A stretch of 64,000 nt of DNA, taken from contig JAUVVG010000013.1 in NCBI GenBank assembly GCA_030604735.1, forward strand, positions 1 through 64,000, read 5' to 3'. Below are positions 19,623-29,869 of this stretch, in pieces. The first letter of the stretch is position 1; each line of letters starts with the position of its first letter. The notes under the pieces were generated by a model, which was given only the letters and a program-made list of their open reading frames with translations, was not told the DNA's origin and ran no database searches. The translations under genes were made by a program, and so were the position numbers. This stretch comes from Azoarcus sp. GTDB taxonomy: Bacteria > Pseudomonadota > Gammaproteobacteria > Burkholderiales > Rhodocyclaceae.

Positions 19623-20252
19623 ATGAAGCTGACCAGTACCAGTTTTGATGACGGAGCCTCCATTCCGGGCGAGTTCGCGTTCTGCATCCCGGCCGATGAA
19701 GGCCATGTCTGCCTGGGCAGGAATCTGAACCCTCAGTTGGCATGGGACGACGTGCCCGCCGGCACCCGTTCCTTCGTGCTGATCTGCCATGATCCGGATG
19801 TCCCGAGCAAGGGGGACGATGTCAACCAGGAAGGGCGCAGCGTCCCCGCCGACCTGCCACGGATCGATTTCTTCCACTGGGTGCTGGTCGATATTCCAGC
19901 TAGCCCGCGCGAAATCGCCGCGGGCAGCTATTGCTCGGAAGTGACGCCGACCGGCAAGGCCGGCCCCGCCGCGGCCAACGGCACCCGACAGGGCATCAAC
20001 GACTACACCGCCTGGTTCGCGAGCGATGCGGCGATGGCCGGCGACTACTACGGCTACGACGGCCCCTGCCCGCCGTGGAACGACGAACTGCTGCACCACT
20101 ACGTCTTCACTGTGTATGCGCTGGACGTAGACAAATGTCCGCTGGATGGACGCTTCGGTGGCGCCGAGGTCCGCCAGGCAATCGCCGGTCATGTCCTGGC
20201 CGAGGCCAGCCTGACCGGCACCTACACGCTGAATCCGGCCGTCAGCGGCTGA
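19623..20252 (+). CDS. YbhB/YbcL-type phosphatidylethanolamine-binding (Raf kinase inhibitor-like) protein
   Basis: A 209-residue protein of the PEBP fold, with HDPDVPSKG, the FFHWVLVDIP strand and the YGYDGPCPPWND ligand-site segment. The bacterial proteins are cytoplasmic or periplasmic and have no firm role. Here no signal peptide is seen, which favours the cytoplasm. ATG 19623 is chosen because AAAGGAG lies just upstream; the frame is open for another 66 codons with non-family sequence. Confidence 0.85.
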   Translation: MKLTSTSFDDGASIPGEFAFCIPADEGHVCLGRNLNPQLAWDDVPAGTRSFVLICHDPDVPSKGDDVNQEGRSVPADLPRIDFFHWVLVDIPASPREIAAGSYCSEVTPTGKAGPAAANGTRQGINDYTAWFASDAAMAGDYYGYDGPCPPWNDELLHHYVFTVYALDVDKCPLDGRFGGAEVRQAIAGHVLAEASLTGTYTLNPAVSG

Positions 20253-20264
20253 GTACCGGCAAGC

Positions 20265-20295
20265 AACCCGGCGCGTGCGCGGCCTGCGCCGGGTT
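20265..20295 (+). terminator. Strong hairpin after the PEBP gene
   Basis: AACCCGGCGC (20265-20274) pairs perfectly with GCGCCGGGTT (20286-20295). It lies 12 bp after the stop codon but has no T-run after it, so it is either a weak terminator or an mRNA 3'-end stabiliser. Confidence 0.45.
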
Positions 20296-20361
20296 CGCGA
20301 TGCCGAAGTCTAGGGATGGATAGCTGAGTTGCGTGACTTTTGGCCGCCGAATCACCGCGAC

Positions 20362-21618
20362 TCAAACTAGGCGCTTCACCACCGACGCCAGCCGAAAGCG
20401 GGCATAGTCCGGCACCCCGTCGAGATAGGCGGGGAAGCGCTCACCGGCGATCAGCGGTCGCAGATAGCGCCGTGCCGCGTCGGTCACATGCAGACCATCG
20501 TCACGAATATAGGCCTTGGGTACCAGCCGCTCCAGGTTCGCGACCTGGGCGATCGCCACCGGCACCACCGACCACGAGTAGGGTTCATCCGCATCGCGCC
20601 GGATCGCCGCCATCACGCCGTCCATGCCGGCCAGCGCGTAATCGACTGCAGCCTGACCGACCGCGCAGGCGTGGGCGTGGTCATTGGCCGAGACGAGATG
20701 ACCGGCGGCACGCTGCAGGTAATCGGGAATCGCCCAGTGGTGCTTGTAGCCCAAGGCGCGATGGATGCTGCGCGCGATGCACTGCCCTGCCCCGCCCAGT
20801 TGCACATGACCCTTGCGGTCGTGAGACTGCTCCATCACCAGCGACCCGTCGGCATGGCGAATGCCCTCGGACACCGTGATCGCGCAATACCCGAGTCGTT
20901 CGACCGTTTCCCGGACCCGGTCAAGGAACACCGCTTCGTCGAATGGAACCTCCGGCATCAGGATGATATGCGGCGGATCGTCCGGGTGGCGTGCCGCCAG
21001 CGCGGTCGCTGCCGCCAGCCAGCCTGCGTTGCGACCCATCACCTCCATCACGAAGGCTCGCCCGACCCGGCTCGCCATCGCATCGAGATCGCGCCCGGCC
21101 TCCAGCATCGCGGTCGCGACGAACTTCGCGGCCGAGCCGAAGCCGGGGGAACAGTCTGTCCCTTCCAGGTCATTGTCCACCGTCTTGGGTATGCCTACGC
21201 AAACCAGCGGATAAGCGCGCGCGCGCGCCGCACTCGACAGCTTGTCGACGGTATCCATCGAACCGTTGCCGCCGTTGTAGAGGACATAGCCGATGTCGTG
21301 CGCCGCGAACACGTCGAACAGCCGGTCATACTGGGCCGGGTTGTCGGCCGGTGCATCCAGATCGAAACGGCAGGACCCGAATACGCCACCGGGTAATGAC
21401 ATGAGCCGCTCGAGATCGGACGCGCTCAGTTGCGCGGTATCGATCAGGTCTTCATCGAGCGCACCGAGAATGCCGTGCCGGCCAGCCAGCACGGTACCGA
21501 TCGCATCGGGACGGGATCGCGCGGCCTGGATGACGCTGGCCGCGGTCGCATTGATGACTGCGGTCACGCCACCGGACTGCGCGTAGAAGAGATTGCGCCT
21601 GGAGTCGTTTGTGCTCAT
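20362..21618 (-). CDS. pfp: 6-phosphofructokinase, probably pyrophosphate-dependent
   Basis: A 418-residue member of the PfkA superfamily. GIPKTVDNDL carries lysine 145 at the position that marks PPi users (glycine in the ATP enzymes). The phosphate-donor loop reads GGNGS (N118-G119) instead of GGDGS (ATP) or GGDD (PPi), so the donor assignment is likely but not certain. MEVMGRNAGW and GGAGQ-type segments complete the active site. It acts in glycolysis, reversibly if PPi-dependent. It follows adk on the same strand behind a terminator-like hairpin. Confidence 0.8.
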   Translation of the reverse strand: MSTNDSRRNLFYAQSGGVTAVINATAASVIQAARSRPDAIGTVLAGRHGILGALDEDLIDTAQLSASDLERLMSLPGGVFGSCRFDLDAPADNPAQYDRLFDVFAAHDIGYVLYNGGNGSMDTVDKLSSAARARAYPLVCVGIPKTVDNDLEGTDCSPGFGSAAKFVATAMLEAGRDLDAMASRVGRAFVMEVMGRNAGWLAAATALAARHPDDPPHIILMPEVPFDEAVFLDRVRETVERLGYCAITVSEGIRHADGSLVMEQSHDRKGHVQLGGAGQCIARSIHRALGYKHHWAIPDYLQRAAGHLVSANDHAHACAVGQAAVDYALAGMDGVMAAIRRDADEPYSWSVVPVAIAQVANLERLVPKAYIRDDGLHVTDAARRYLRPLIAGERFPAYLDGVPDYARFRLASVVKRLV

Positions 21619-21626
21619 GTCGTCAG

Positions 21627-21673
21627 AAAGAACAAGGCGCGGTCAAGGGCGTGATTACGCCTCTGACCGCGCC
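21627..21673 (-). terminator. Terminator between adk and pfp
   Basis: GGCGCGGTCA and its complement (21673-21664 and 21645-21636) enclose a second inner stem (AGGCGT/ACGCC). A T-rich stretch follows on the minus strand (21635-21627). This probably ends the exbB-adk operon, so pfp would need its own promoter or read-through. Confidence 0.65.
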
Positions 21674-21690
21674 CGCGAGGATGGCGTCGC

Positions 21691-23197
<1,507 letters not shown>

Positions 23198-23201
<4 letters not shown>

Positions 23202-23389
23202 TTGCGCAAGGCCTCGACTTCCTCGGCCGGCATCTGGCGCGCTTCTTCCTCGAGCATGACCGGGATACCGTCCCGGATCGGGAAAGCAAGACGGTCCGCC
23301 TTGCAGACGAGCTCCTGCCTGTCCTTCAGGAAGTCGAGCGGCCCCGTGCAGATCGGGCACACCAGAATGTCAAGCAGCCTCGCGTCCAT
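23198..23389 (-). CDS. Trm112/YcaR family protein
   Basis: A 63-residue Trm112-like protein: [18 protein letters not shown] with a CPIC knuckle, a further cysteine ([12 protein letters not shown]), and the conserved end of the beta-core, GIPVML. The bacterial proteins sit between lpxK and kdsB in many genomes; their role is not established. It overlaps lpxK by 20 bp and kdsB by 4 bp. Confidence 0.9.
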
Positions 23390-24383
23390 GCTTCAGTTTC
23401 TCCAGTATTCGTTCGATTGCGCCCGGCTCGATGACCGCCCTGACCGGTAGTACCCAGGCATCGGCCAGCGCAAAGGCCTCGCATTTTACCGCATCCTTGG
23501 CGGTCATGATGCTTGGTGCATCGTCGCCGAAATCGAGGTCTGCTCGGGTGAAATGATGATGATCGGGAAAAGGGTGAGGCACCACCTCGACAGCGGACGC
23601 GGCGAGCTGCGCGAAAAACCGCTCGGGTCGGCCGATGCCGGCGATCGCGTGCACCCGCTGGCCGGAAAGATCGGACAAGGGCCGACGCACCGCCGGATCA
23701 CCGAGTCGATGGATCTCGTTACCGACCAGGCGCATTTTCCTGATCGGCACCGCAGCAGCCAACCATGCCGGCCCGGTGGCATCCTCACCATGCGAGATCA
23801 CCAGATCGCACCCGGCAAGGCGTGACAGCCCTTCCCGCAACGGCCCCGCCGGCAGTAGCCAACCATTTCCCAGGGTGGCCGGATCGAGCACGATCAGCTC
23901 GATATCGCGCTGGAGACGGTAGTGTTGCAGTCCGTCATCGGAGATCAGGACATCGCACTCGGGATTCGCATGCAGCAGAAGATGTGCCGCAGCCGGACGA
24001 TCGATCCCGATCGCAACCGGACAAGCGCAGGCACGCGCCAGCAGCACCGGCTCGTCGCCATGGCTGACCGGATCGGCGTCGGGGCCAACCAGGGCAACGC
24101 CGGAAATCGATCCGCCATAGCCCCGGCTCACGACCCCGGGACGATAACCTGCCGCACGCAGCGACTCGACCAGCCACTGCACCACCGGCGTCTTGCCGCT
24201 TCCGCCGACCGCGATGTTGCCGACCACCACGACGGGTACCGGCAGACGGACCGAACGTATCCAGCCTAGTCGATACAGGCCACGCCGGATCGATGCGAGC
24301 AGCCAGAACAAGGCCGCGACCGGCAACAGCGCCACGGCGGTCGGTGAGCGGTGAGACCAGTGTTCGGGCTTTCGTGCAGGCAT
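23370..24383 (-). CDS. lpxK: Tetraacyldisaccharide 4'-kinase
   Basis: A 337-residue inner-membrane-associated kinase that phosphorylates the lipid A disaccharide at position 4'. A hydrophobic N-terminal segment (about residues 15-32) is followed by the P-loop [11 protein letters not shown] (55-65) and by [14 protein letters not shown], typical of LpxK. It belongs to the envelope operon between exbD and the Trm112 gene. Confidence 0.95.
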   Translation of the reverse strand: MPARKPEHWSHRSPTAVALLPVAALFWLLASIRRGLYRLGWIRSVRLPVPVVVVGNIAVGGSGKTPVVQWLVESLRAAGYRPGVVSRGYGGSISGVALVGPDADPVSHGDEPVLLARACACPVAIGIDRPAAAHLLLHANPECDVLISDDGLQHYRLQRDIELIVLDPATLGNGWLLPAGPLREGLSRLAGCDLVISHGEDATGPAWLAAAVPIRKMRLVGNEIHRLGDPAVRRPLSDLSGQRVHAIAGIGRPERFFAQLAASAVEVVPHPFPDHHHFTRADLDFGDDAPSIMTAKDAVKCEAFALADAWVLPVRAVIEPGAIERILEKLKHGREAA

Positions 24384-24505
24384 GGCTCAGCGCGCGCGGC
24401 AGGAGATGCCGCGTGGTCGTACGGCTCCAGCCCGCATCGCGGCGAGACGTCTAGCGTGCATGCGGCGGCCGGAGGTCGGCCGGGTCGGCGACCGAGCGAC
24501 CACAT

Positions 24506-24928
24506 TCAGTCCTGAGGAGCCTGGATGGCGAAAGTGATCTGCGGCAAACCCGCCTGCTGAGCCGCCTGCATCACATCGATCACGCTTTGATGTGAGGCCT
24601 GCGCGTCCGCATTGATCACGATGATAGGCTCGCCGGCATCGGGCGACACGGCGCGACCTAGCGCGGCCGCCACCGCGGCGACGTCGCGCGAACCGATCGG
24701 GGCGCCGTTGATGATGACATCGCCCCCTGCGGTGATCGCCACGGTGATTTCGCTGGCCTGCGCTTCGGTCGCTTCGGCATCGGCGGTGGGCAGGTTGATC
24801 TCGAGACCCGCCACCTTGGAGAAGGTGGTGGTCAGCATCAGGAAAATGATGATGACCAGTACCACATCGATCAATGGGATCAGGTTGACCTCCGGCGCCT
24901 CGTGACGGGAACCACGCTGAAAATTCAT
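24506..24928 (-). CDS. exbD: ExbD/TolR-family transport energiser
   Basis: A 140-residue protein with one N-terminal membrane helix carrying the conserved aspartate (D21 in NLIPLIDVVL), followed by a periplasmic domain. With ExbB it forms a proton-driven motor that energises TonB-type transport or a related envelope process. It lies 15 bp after exbB. No tonB gene is in the window, so the partner is unknown. Confidence 0.9.
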   Translation of the reverse strand: MNFQRGSRHEAPEVNLIPLIDVVLVIIIFLMLTTTFSKVAGLEINLPTADAEATEAQASEITVAITAGGDVIINGAPIGSRDVAAVAAALGRAVSPDAGEPIIVINADAQASHQSVIDVMQAAQQAGLPQITFAIQAPQD

Positions 24929-24943
24929 CGTCCGCCCTATGCC

Positions 24944-25552
24944 CTATGCCCTGCGCTCACCATGCACGACTTCGACCAGCTTGATCGCCTGCTGCTCCAT
25001 ATCGATGACCAGCGCATCGACCTGGGCGCGGAAATGGCGCCAGAAAATGGTCGCCGGTATCGCGATGATCAGCCCGAGCCCGGTGGTGTTCAGCGCGATC
25101 GAAATTCCCTGCGCGAGCTGCTGCGGATTGGCGCCGCTGACACCCTGCGATGCGAAGATGTCGATCATCCCGACGATGGTGCCGAACAGGCCGAGCAAGG
25201 GGCTGATCGCGGCGATGGTGCCGAGCGTGGTCAGATAGCGTTCGAGTTCATGCGCGACCGCGCGACCGGTTTCCTCGATCGCCTCCTTCATGATCTCGCG
25301 GGTGCTGTTCACATTGCGCAAACCGGCTGCGAGCACCTTGCCCAAGGGGGAGTGCAGCGCGACCTGATTGGCCATCTCGAGGCTGACCCCATGCAGACGC
25401 AGATCGGCCAATACTTCTTCCAGCAAGCCCTGCGGAACGACCTTGGATCGACGCAGGCTCATCGAGCGCTCTATGATCAACGCGACGGCGATGACCGAGG
25501 CCAACAACAGCGGCCATATCGGCCAACCGGATGCTTCAATGATCGCGAACAC
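24944..25552 (-). CDS. exbB: ExbB/TolQ/MotA-family proton channel protein
   Basis: A 202-residue inner-membrane protein with three predicted helices (about 8-28, 105-130 and 150-172) and the family core LGTIAAISPLLGLFGTIVGM. It pairs with ExbD. As first gene of the envelope operon it probably carries the operon promoter in the 156 bp upstream, where no clear consensus was recognised. Confidence 0.92.
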   Translation of the reverse strand: MFAIIEASGWPIWPLLLASVIAVALIIERSMSLRRSKVVPQGLLEEVLADLRLHGVSLEMANQVALHSPLGKVLAAGLRNVNSTREIMKEAIEETGRAVAHELERYLTTLGTIAAISPLLGLFGTIVGMIDIFASQGVSGANPQQLAQGISIALNTTGLGLIIAIPATIFWRHFRAQVDALVIDMEQQAIKLVEVVHGERRA

Positions 25553-25708
25553 GCACCGATTCTCCCCTAGCCGAAAGGCCGAACTCTAGCGCCCGACGTT
25601 GAACAGGGCAAGCGCGCGACCCGGATCAGTCCAGTCCGTGACGGATTCCGGCCGGGATCGGGCCCGACAACCCGGCCGCACCCGCCTTCCGACCCGAACT
25701 GGAACCAA

Positions 25709-27715
25709 TCAGGCCAGGCGCGCTTCGCGACGAGACAGCCACCAGTTGTGCCCAAGCACGAGCAGGATGGTCGCCAGCCCTGCCACCTCGACCATCATGT
25801 TCGGGTAGAACACCGCGATGGTCGCCGGAACGATCAACAAGCGCGGTATCGGGTTCATCCAGGTGAACAAATAGCCTTCCAGCGCGGCAGCAAAGGCGGC
25901 CAGCGCACACACGGCGATCACCACGGTCCAGATCATGACCGGCAGCGGGCCACCCATGATCAGCTCCTGGTTGAACACCATGAACAGCGGAATCAGGTAC
26001 AAACCCTTGGCGAACTTCCAGGCCTGGAAACTGGTTTCCATTGGTTTACTACCGGCGATCGCAGCTCCGGCAAAACCGGCCAATGCCACGGGTGGCGTGA
26101 CGTTCGAATCCTGCGAATACCAGAACACCACCAAATGCGCGATCAGCAACGGAATACCGAATTCGCTGGACAGCGCCGGGCCGACCAGCACGATCAGCAC
26201 GATGTAGGCCGCCGTGACTGGCAGCCCCATGCCGAGGATCAGGCTGGCGATGATGACCAGCAACAAGGCCAGCACGATGTTCCCGCCCGAGAACGCCATC
26301 ATCATCGACGAGAACTTCAAACCTAGCCCGGTCAAACCGACTACGCCGACGATGATGCCGGCGACCGCGCAGGCCATGCTCACCGGCACCGCATTGCGCG
26401 CCCCCAGCGACAGCCCTTCGATCAAAAGTTGCAGGCCACGCGCGACCATCTGGCGAATCCGCACCCAATCGACCGGATGCCCCTGGCGCGGACCGATCAC
26501 GAAGAACCACGCCAGATAGCGCAGCACCGCGACCGCGACCACCGACACCACCGCGTAGTAGCCCACCCGCATCGGCGACATGTGCATCACCAGCAGATAG
26601 ACCAGCACCACCAGTGGCACCAGGAAATGCCAGCCCTCACGCATGACCTGACGCACCGAAGGCAGTTCGCTCGCGGCCATGCCCTTCATGCCCTGCTTGA
26701 TCGCGATGATATGGACGAACAGATAGACCGTGCCGAAATAAAGCAGGGCCGGGATGATGCTGACCTTGACGATCTCGAGATAGGGCACCCCGGTGTACTC
26801 GGCCATCAGGAACGCGCCAGCACCCATCAACGGCGGCATGATCTGGCCGCCGGTACTCGCCGCCGCCTCGATGCCACCGGCCTGGGCCGGCTTGTAGCCG
26901 AGGCGTTTCATCAACGGAATGGTGAACGCGCCGGTGGTCACCACGTTGGCGATCGCGCTACCTGAAATCGAGCCCATCCCGGCCGAAGCCAGCACCGCGG
27001 CCTTGGCCGGCCCGCCGCGCTGCCTGCCGGTCGCCGCATAGGCCAGATCGATGAAGAACTTGCCGGCGCCGGTGACTTCGAGAAAGGCGCCGAACAGCAC
27101 GAAAACGAAAATGAAGGTCGCCGCCACACCGAGCGGCAGGCCGAACAGACCTTCCTGTCCGAGATAACGCTGTCCGACCAGCCGCTCCACCGTGTAGCCG
27201 CGGTGCGCCAGAATGCCCGGGAGAAAATCCGACAGCCATGGCAAGGCGCCGCGTGGTCCGGCAAGTGCATAGACGATGAAAAGCGCACCGATGATGGTCA
27301 AGCCGAGTCCGACCGCGCGTCGACTCGCCTCCAGCACCGTGACCACCGCGATGCATCCAACGACGATGTCGGTCTGATTCCAGAAGCCCGCCCGCGCGAT
27401 GATGTCGTCGAGGTAGAACGCGAGATAGAAGCCGGTGATGAATGCCCCGGCGAAAAACAGCGTGTCTATGATTCCGCCGATGATGCCGCGCCTGCGGTTG
27501 CTGCCGAAAACCGGATACAGCAGGAACGCCAGCATCATGATCAGGGCGAGGTGGATGCTGCGCTGATAGAACAAGCCGAGTTGCTGAATCCCGGCCGAGT
27601 AAAGCTGGAACAAGGACAGTCCGACCGCAACGATGGTGATCAACCACAACACGGGTTTGGGCTGAAGACCGCTCACCCCGAGCAGTGAAGGCGATGTCTG
27701 TTCCTGTTGGCTCAT
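25709..27715 (-). CDS. TRAP transporter fused permease (TAXI type)
   Basis: A 668-residue protein with many membrane helices: an N-terminal four-helix part corresponding to the small DctQ-like subunit, fused to the large DctM-like part. Family segments include SAGMGSISGSAIANVVTTG and STGGQIMPPLMGAGAFLMAE. It drives ion-coupled uptake together with the TAXI binding protein encoded upstream. The start MSQQEQ (27715) has GAGAG upstream; an in-frame extension into the DUF1850 gene was rejected. Confidence 0.93.
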   Translation of the reverse strand: MSQQEQTSPSLLGVSGLQPKPVLWLITIVAVGLSLFQLYSAGIQQLGLFYQRSIHLALIMMLAFLLYPVFGSNRRRGIIGGIIDTLFFAGAFITGFYLAFYLDDIIARAGFWNQTDIVVGCIAVVTVLEASRRAVGLGLTIIGALFIVYALAGPRGALPWLSDFLPGILAHRGYTVERLVGQRYLGQEGLFGLPLGVAATFIFVFVLFGAFLEVTGAGKFFIDLAYAATGRQRGGPAKAAVLASAGMGSISGSAIANVVTTGAFTIPLMKRLGYKPAQAGGIEAAASTGGQIMPPLMGAGAFLMAEYTGVPYLEIVKVSIIPALLYFGTVYLFVHIIAIKQGMKGMAASELPSVRQVMREGWHFLVPLVVLVYLLVMHMSPMRVGYYAVVSVVAVAVLRYLAWFFVIGPRQGHPVDWVRIRQMVARGLQLLIEGLSLGARNAVPVSMACAVAGIIVGVVGLTGLGLKFSSMMMAFSGGNIVLALLLVIIASLILGMGLPVTAAYIVLIVLVGPALSSEFGIPLLIAHLVVFWYSQDSNVTPPVALAGFAGAAIAGSKPMETSFQAWKFAKGLYLIPLFMVFNQELIMGGPLPVMIWTVVIAVCALAAFAAALEGYLFTWMNPIPRLLIVPATIAVFYPNMMVEVAGLATILLVLGHNWWLSRREARLA

Positions 27716-27743
27716 AAGGCTCTCATCGACAAATTGACCCGTG

Positions 27744-28229
27744 TCACGGCGACACGTAACGGATTTCCATGCGGCGATGGGCAAAATCGGGGCTCAGGCT
27801 CAGCGTACCCGCGCCGTGTTCGATACGATGATCGACCGCTGCGCTACCGACCCGCAGGCGAAGAACACCGCCTGGCACGACTTCATCGATACGCTCGATC
27901 CGATAACCGCCCTCGCCATCCGACACCATCTCGCCGCGCCCCTCGACATGCCCGAGTCCGGCAGCGAAATCCGGCTGAAGACTGTATTCGAGCAGCATGT
28001 GTGGCGGCCGATGGACAAAACAGTCGCGCACCTCGAAGCCGGTAACCGAATGATTCCATACCAGGCACCAGCGATCATCGGCGGCCACTTGGAAGCCGCC
28101 GCGCACCTCCCCGCCGGCATCGACCACCTGAATCCGCCCCGTCTCCTGACCGGACAAGACCGGCAAGACGACGAATGCGAGCCACAGCGGCATCAACCGC
28201 GCTAGCCCGCACTTTGGATCAAATACCAT
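27744..28229 (-). CDS. DUF1850 protein of the TRAP-TAXI operon
   Basis: A 161-residue protein with an N-terminal hydrophobic segment (residues 10-27), probably a signal peptide, then a beta-rich domain with WNHSVTGFEVRD and the conserved GAGTLSLSPDF end region. DUF1850 genes regularly accompany TAXI-type TRAP permeases, as here, 28 bp upstream of the permease. Role unknown. Confidence 0.82.
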   Translation of the reverse strand: MVFDPKCGLARLMPLWLAFVVLPVLSGQETGRIQVVDAGGEVRGGFQVAADDRWCLVWNHSVTGFEVRDCFVHRPPHMLLEYSLQPDFAAGLGHVEGRGEMVSDGEGGYRIERIDEVVPGGVLRLRVGSAAVDHRIEHGAGTLSLSPDFAHRRMEIRYVSP

Positions 28230-28410
28230 GGACAGGATGCATCACTGGATCGGACCGAAACACCATCGGGCGAACCGAACGCGGTGCCCGACCGCCGATG
28301 GGCCGTGACGCGGCGGTCGTTTCATGGTTTCCACCGCGTTCCCACCCTGCACCCGGGGCCGATGCTTCACCGCGAGGCGGCGAAACATCGACCACCGCGC
28401 CCTTCACGCC

Positions 28411-29373
28411 TTATGGCTTCAATCGATCGGGCACGGTCTGACCGATTTCCTCGTAATACAGGATCGCGCCAGGATGCAGCGGGACCGGGGTGGAGGTCAG
28501 GCTGAAGTCCACCGTCGTGTCGTTGGCGGCCGGGTGAATGGCGATCAACTCAGCGGTTTTCTCGAACAGGACCTTGGTGATCGCATACGCGAGCTCGTCG
28601 GACATGTCGGCATTGACGACCAGCACGTTGGGGATGCTGATGGTCTGAACCGCCTCGTCCACTTTGTCGTACATGCCGGCGCGCAAGGTATAGGGTGCGA
28701 ACACCGGTTCGAGTTTCTGTGCATTCGCGATCTCGTCCTCGGTCAGCGCGACCAGGGCGATATCACGGGTGGCCGCCAGGTTGAGAATGGAACTGGTGGG
28801 AGGGCCAACGCTCCAGAAACCGGCATCGATGTCACCGTCGCGCAATGCGTCCGCGGTTTCGTTGAAGTTGAGCCGCTGCACCGTGATGTCGCTGTAGGTG
28901 ATGCCATTGGCTTCGAGCAGCGCATTGGCATTGACTTCGGTACCACTACCCGGCGCGCCGACCGAGACCCGCTTGCCCTTGAGATCCTGCAGGGACGTGA
29001 TACCGGAATTGGCCAGCGTCACGATCTGAACCGCGTTCGGATAGATCGAGGCGATCGCGCGCGTCTTGTCGATCTTGCGGTCCTCGAAACGACCGGTACC
29101 GGTATAGGCCTGGTAGGCGGTATCGGCCAGCACCAAGGCGAGGTCCGAATCACCGCGGCCGATCAAACCCATGTTCTCAACCGATGCACCTGTCACTTCC
29201 GCGACCGCCGAATGGCCATCTATGTGACGATTGATCAGTTCGGCCAAGCCGCCACCATAGGGGTAGTACACACCGCCGGTGCCACCGGTCGCGATCGAGA
29301 GCTGTTGTTGGGCGCCCGCCAGCGGCACGGTCAGCATCAGCGCGGAAGCAATGAGAAACTTGCGAAGTCGCAT
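28411..29373 (-). CDS. TAXI-family TRAP solute-binding protein
   Basis: A 320-residue periplasmic protein with a Sec signal peptide (cleavage near residue 21, AGA-QQ) and the TAXI signature IATGGTGGVYYPYGGGLA. Later segments VSVGAPGSGTE and DAGFWSVGPPTSS belong to the ligand cleft. Family ligands are often glutamate or other organic acids; the ligand here cannot be read from sequence. It is first in the operon, 181 bp before the DUF1850 gene, with AGGAG upstream of the start. Confidence 0.93.
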   Translation of the reverse strand: MRLRKFLIASALMLTVPLAGAQQQLSIATGGTGGVYYPYGGGLAELINRHIDGHSAVAEVTGASVENMGLIGRGDSDLALVLADTAYQAYTGTGRFEDRKIDKTRAIASIYPNAVQIVTLANSGITSLQDLKGKRVSVGAPGSGTEVNANALLEANGITYSDITVQRLNFNETADALRDGDIDAGFWSVGPPTSSILNLAATRDIALVALTEDEIANAQKLEPVFAPYTLRAGMYDKVDEAVQTISIPNVLVVNADMSDELAYAITKVLFEKTAELIAIHPAANDTTVDFSLTSTPVPLHPGAILYYEEIGQTVPDRLKP

Positions 29374-29590
29374 TGTTTGGTCTCCTGTTTGAATTATTCG
29401 TCAATGGCCTGAGCGCGCCGGCCTGGCTAGCCTGATATCAATAAAATCAAGACCGGCGATCGGCGGCAAAACACGGCTTTTTGAGGCAACGAGTCCCAAA
29501 TCTAGCGCAAGCCTCGGCCGCAAGACATAGGTGGAAACCCTTTGCTTGGGTCGGCGCGGGTTCGTCCAGGTCACCCGGCAAGCTTGGAGA

Positions 29591-29787
29591 GAATCCACAT
29601 TTTCTGTGGATAACTTTGTGGATGGCCTTCACAGTCGCACCGGAATGGCCGTATTTACGCGGATCGTGCCAGTTCGCCACAAAATTGTGCAAACTTTTCT
29701 TCAATAAATTCAGTTACTTAAAAATACCCCATTGATCCGAAAGTGTTTTTTGCAGAGACATTGACAGGCTCATCCACTTGTGGATAG
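29591..29787. promoter_or_regulatory. Cluster of DnaA-box-like sites in an AT-rich spacer
   Basis: TGTGGATAA at 29605-29613 is a perfect DnaA box. TGTGGATGG (29617-29625), TGTGGATAG (29779-29787, within the palindrome ATCCACTTGTGGAT) and inverted GAATCCACA (29591-29599) are near matches. The spacer between them is rich in A and T. It lies between the divergent TAXI and xseA genes. No dnaA, dnaN or gidA is nearby, so DnaA-mediated regulation or titration is more likely than an origin. Confidence 0.4.
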
Positions 29788-29869
29788 CCGAACTGCGATA
29801 CGACCGACCCAAAGCACTCATTGTCGGCCTGATACCGGACCACCCGCTCGCCCTGCTAAACTGCCGCAC

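Noticed and set aside
29591-29787. Chromosomal replication origin
   Set aside because: DnaA-like boxes are few and mostly imperfect, and none of the usual origin neighbours (dnaA, dnaN, gidA) are present.
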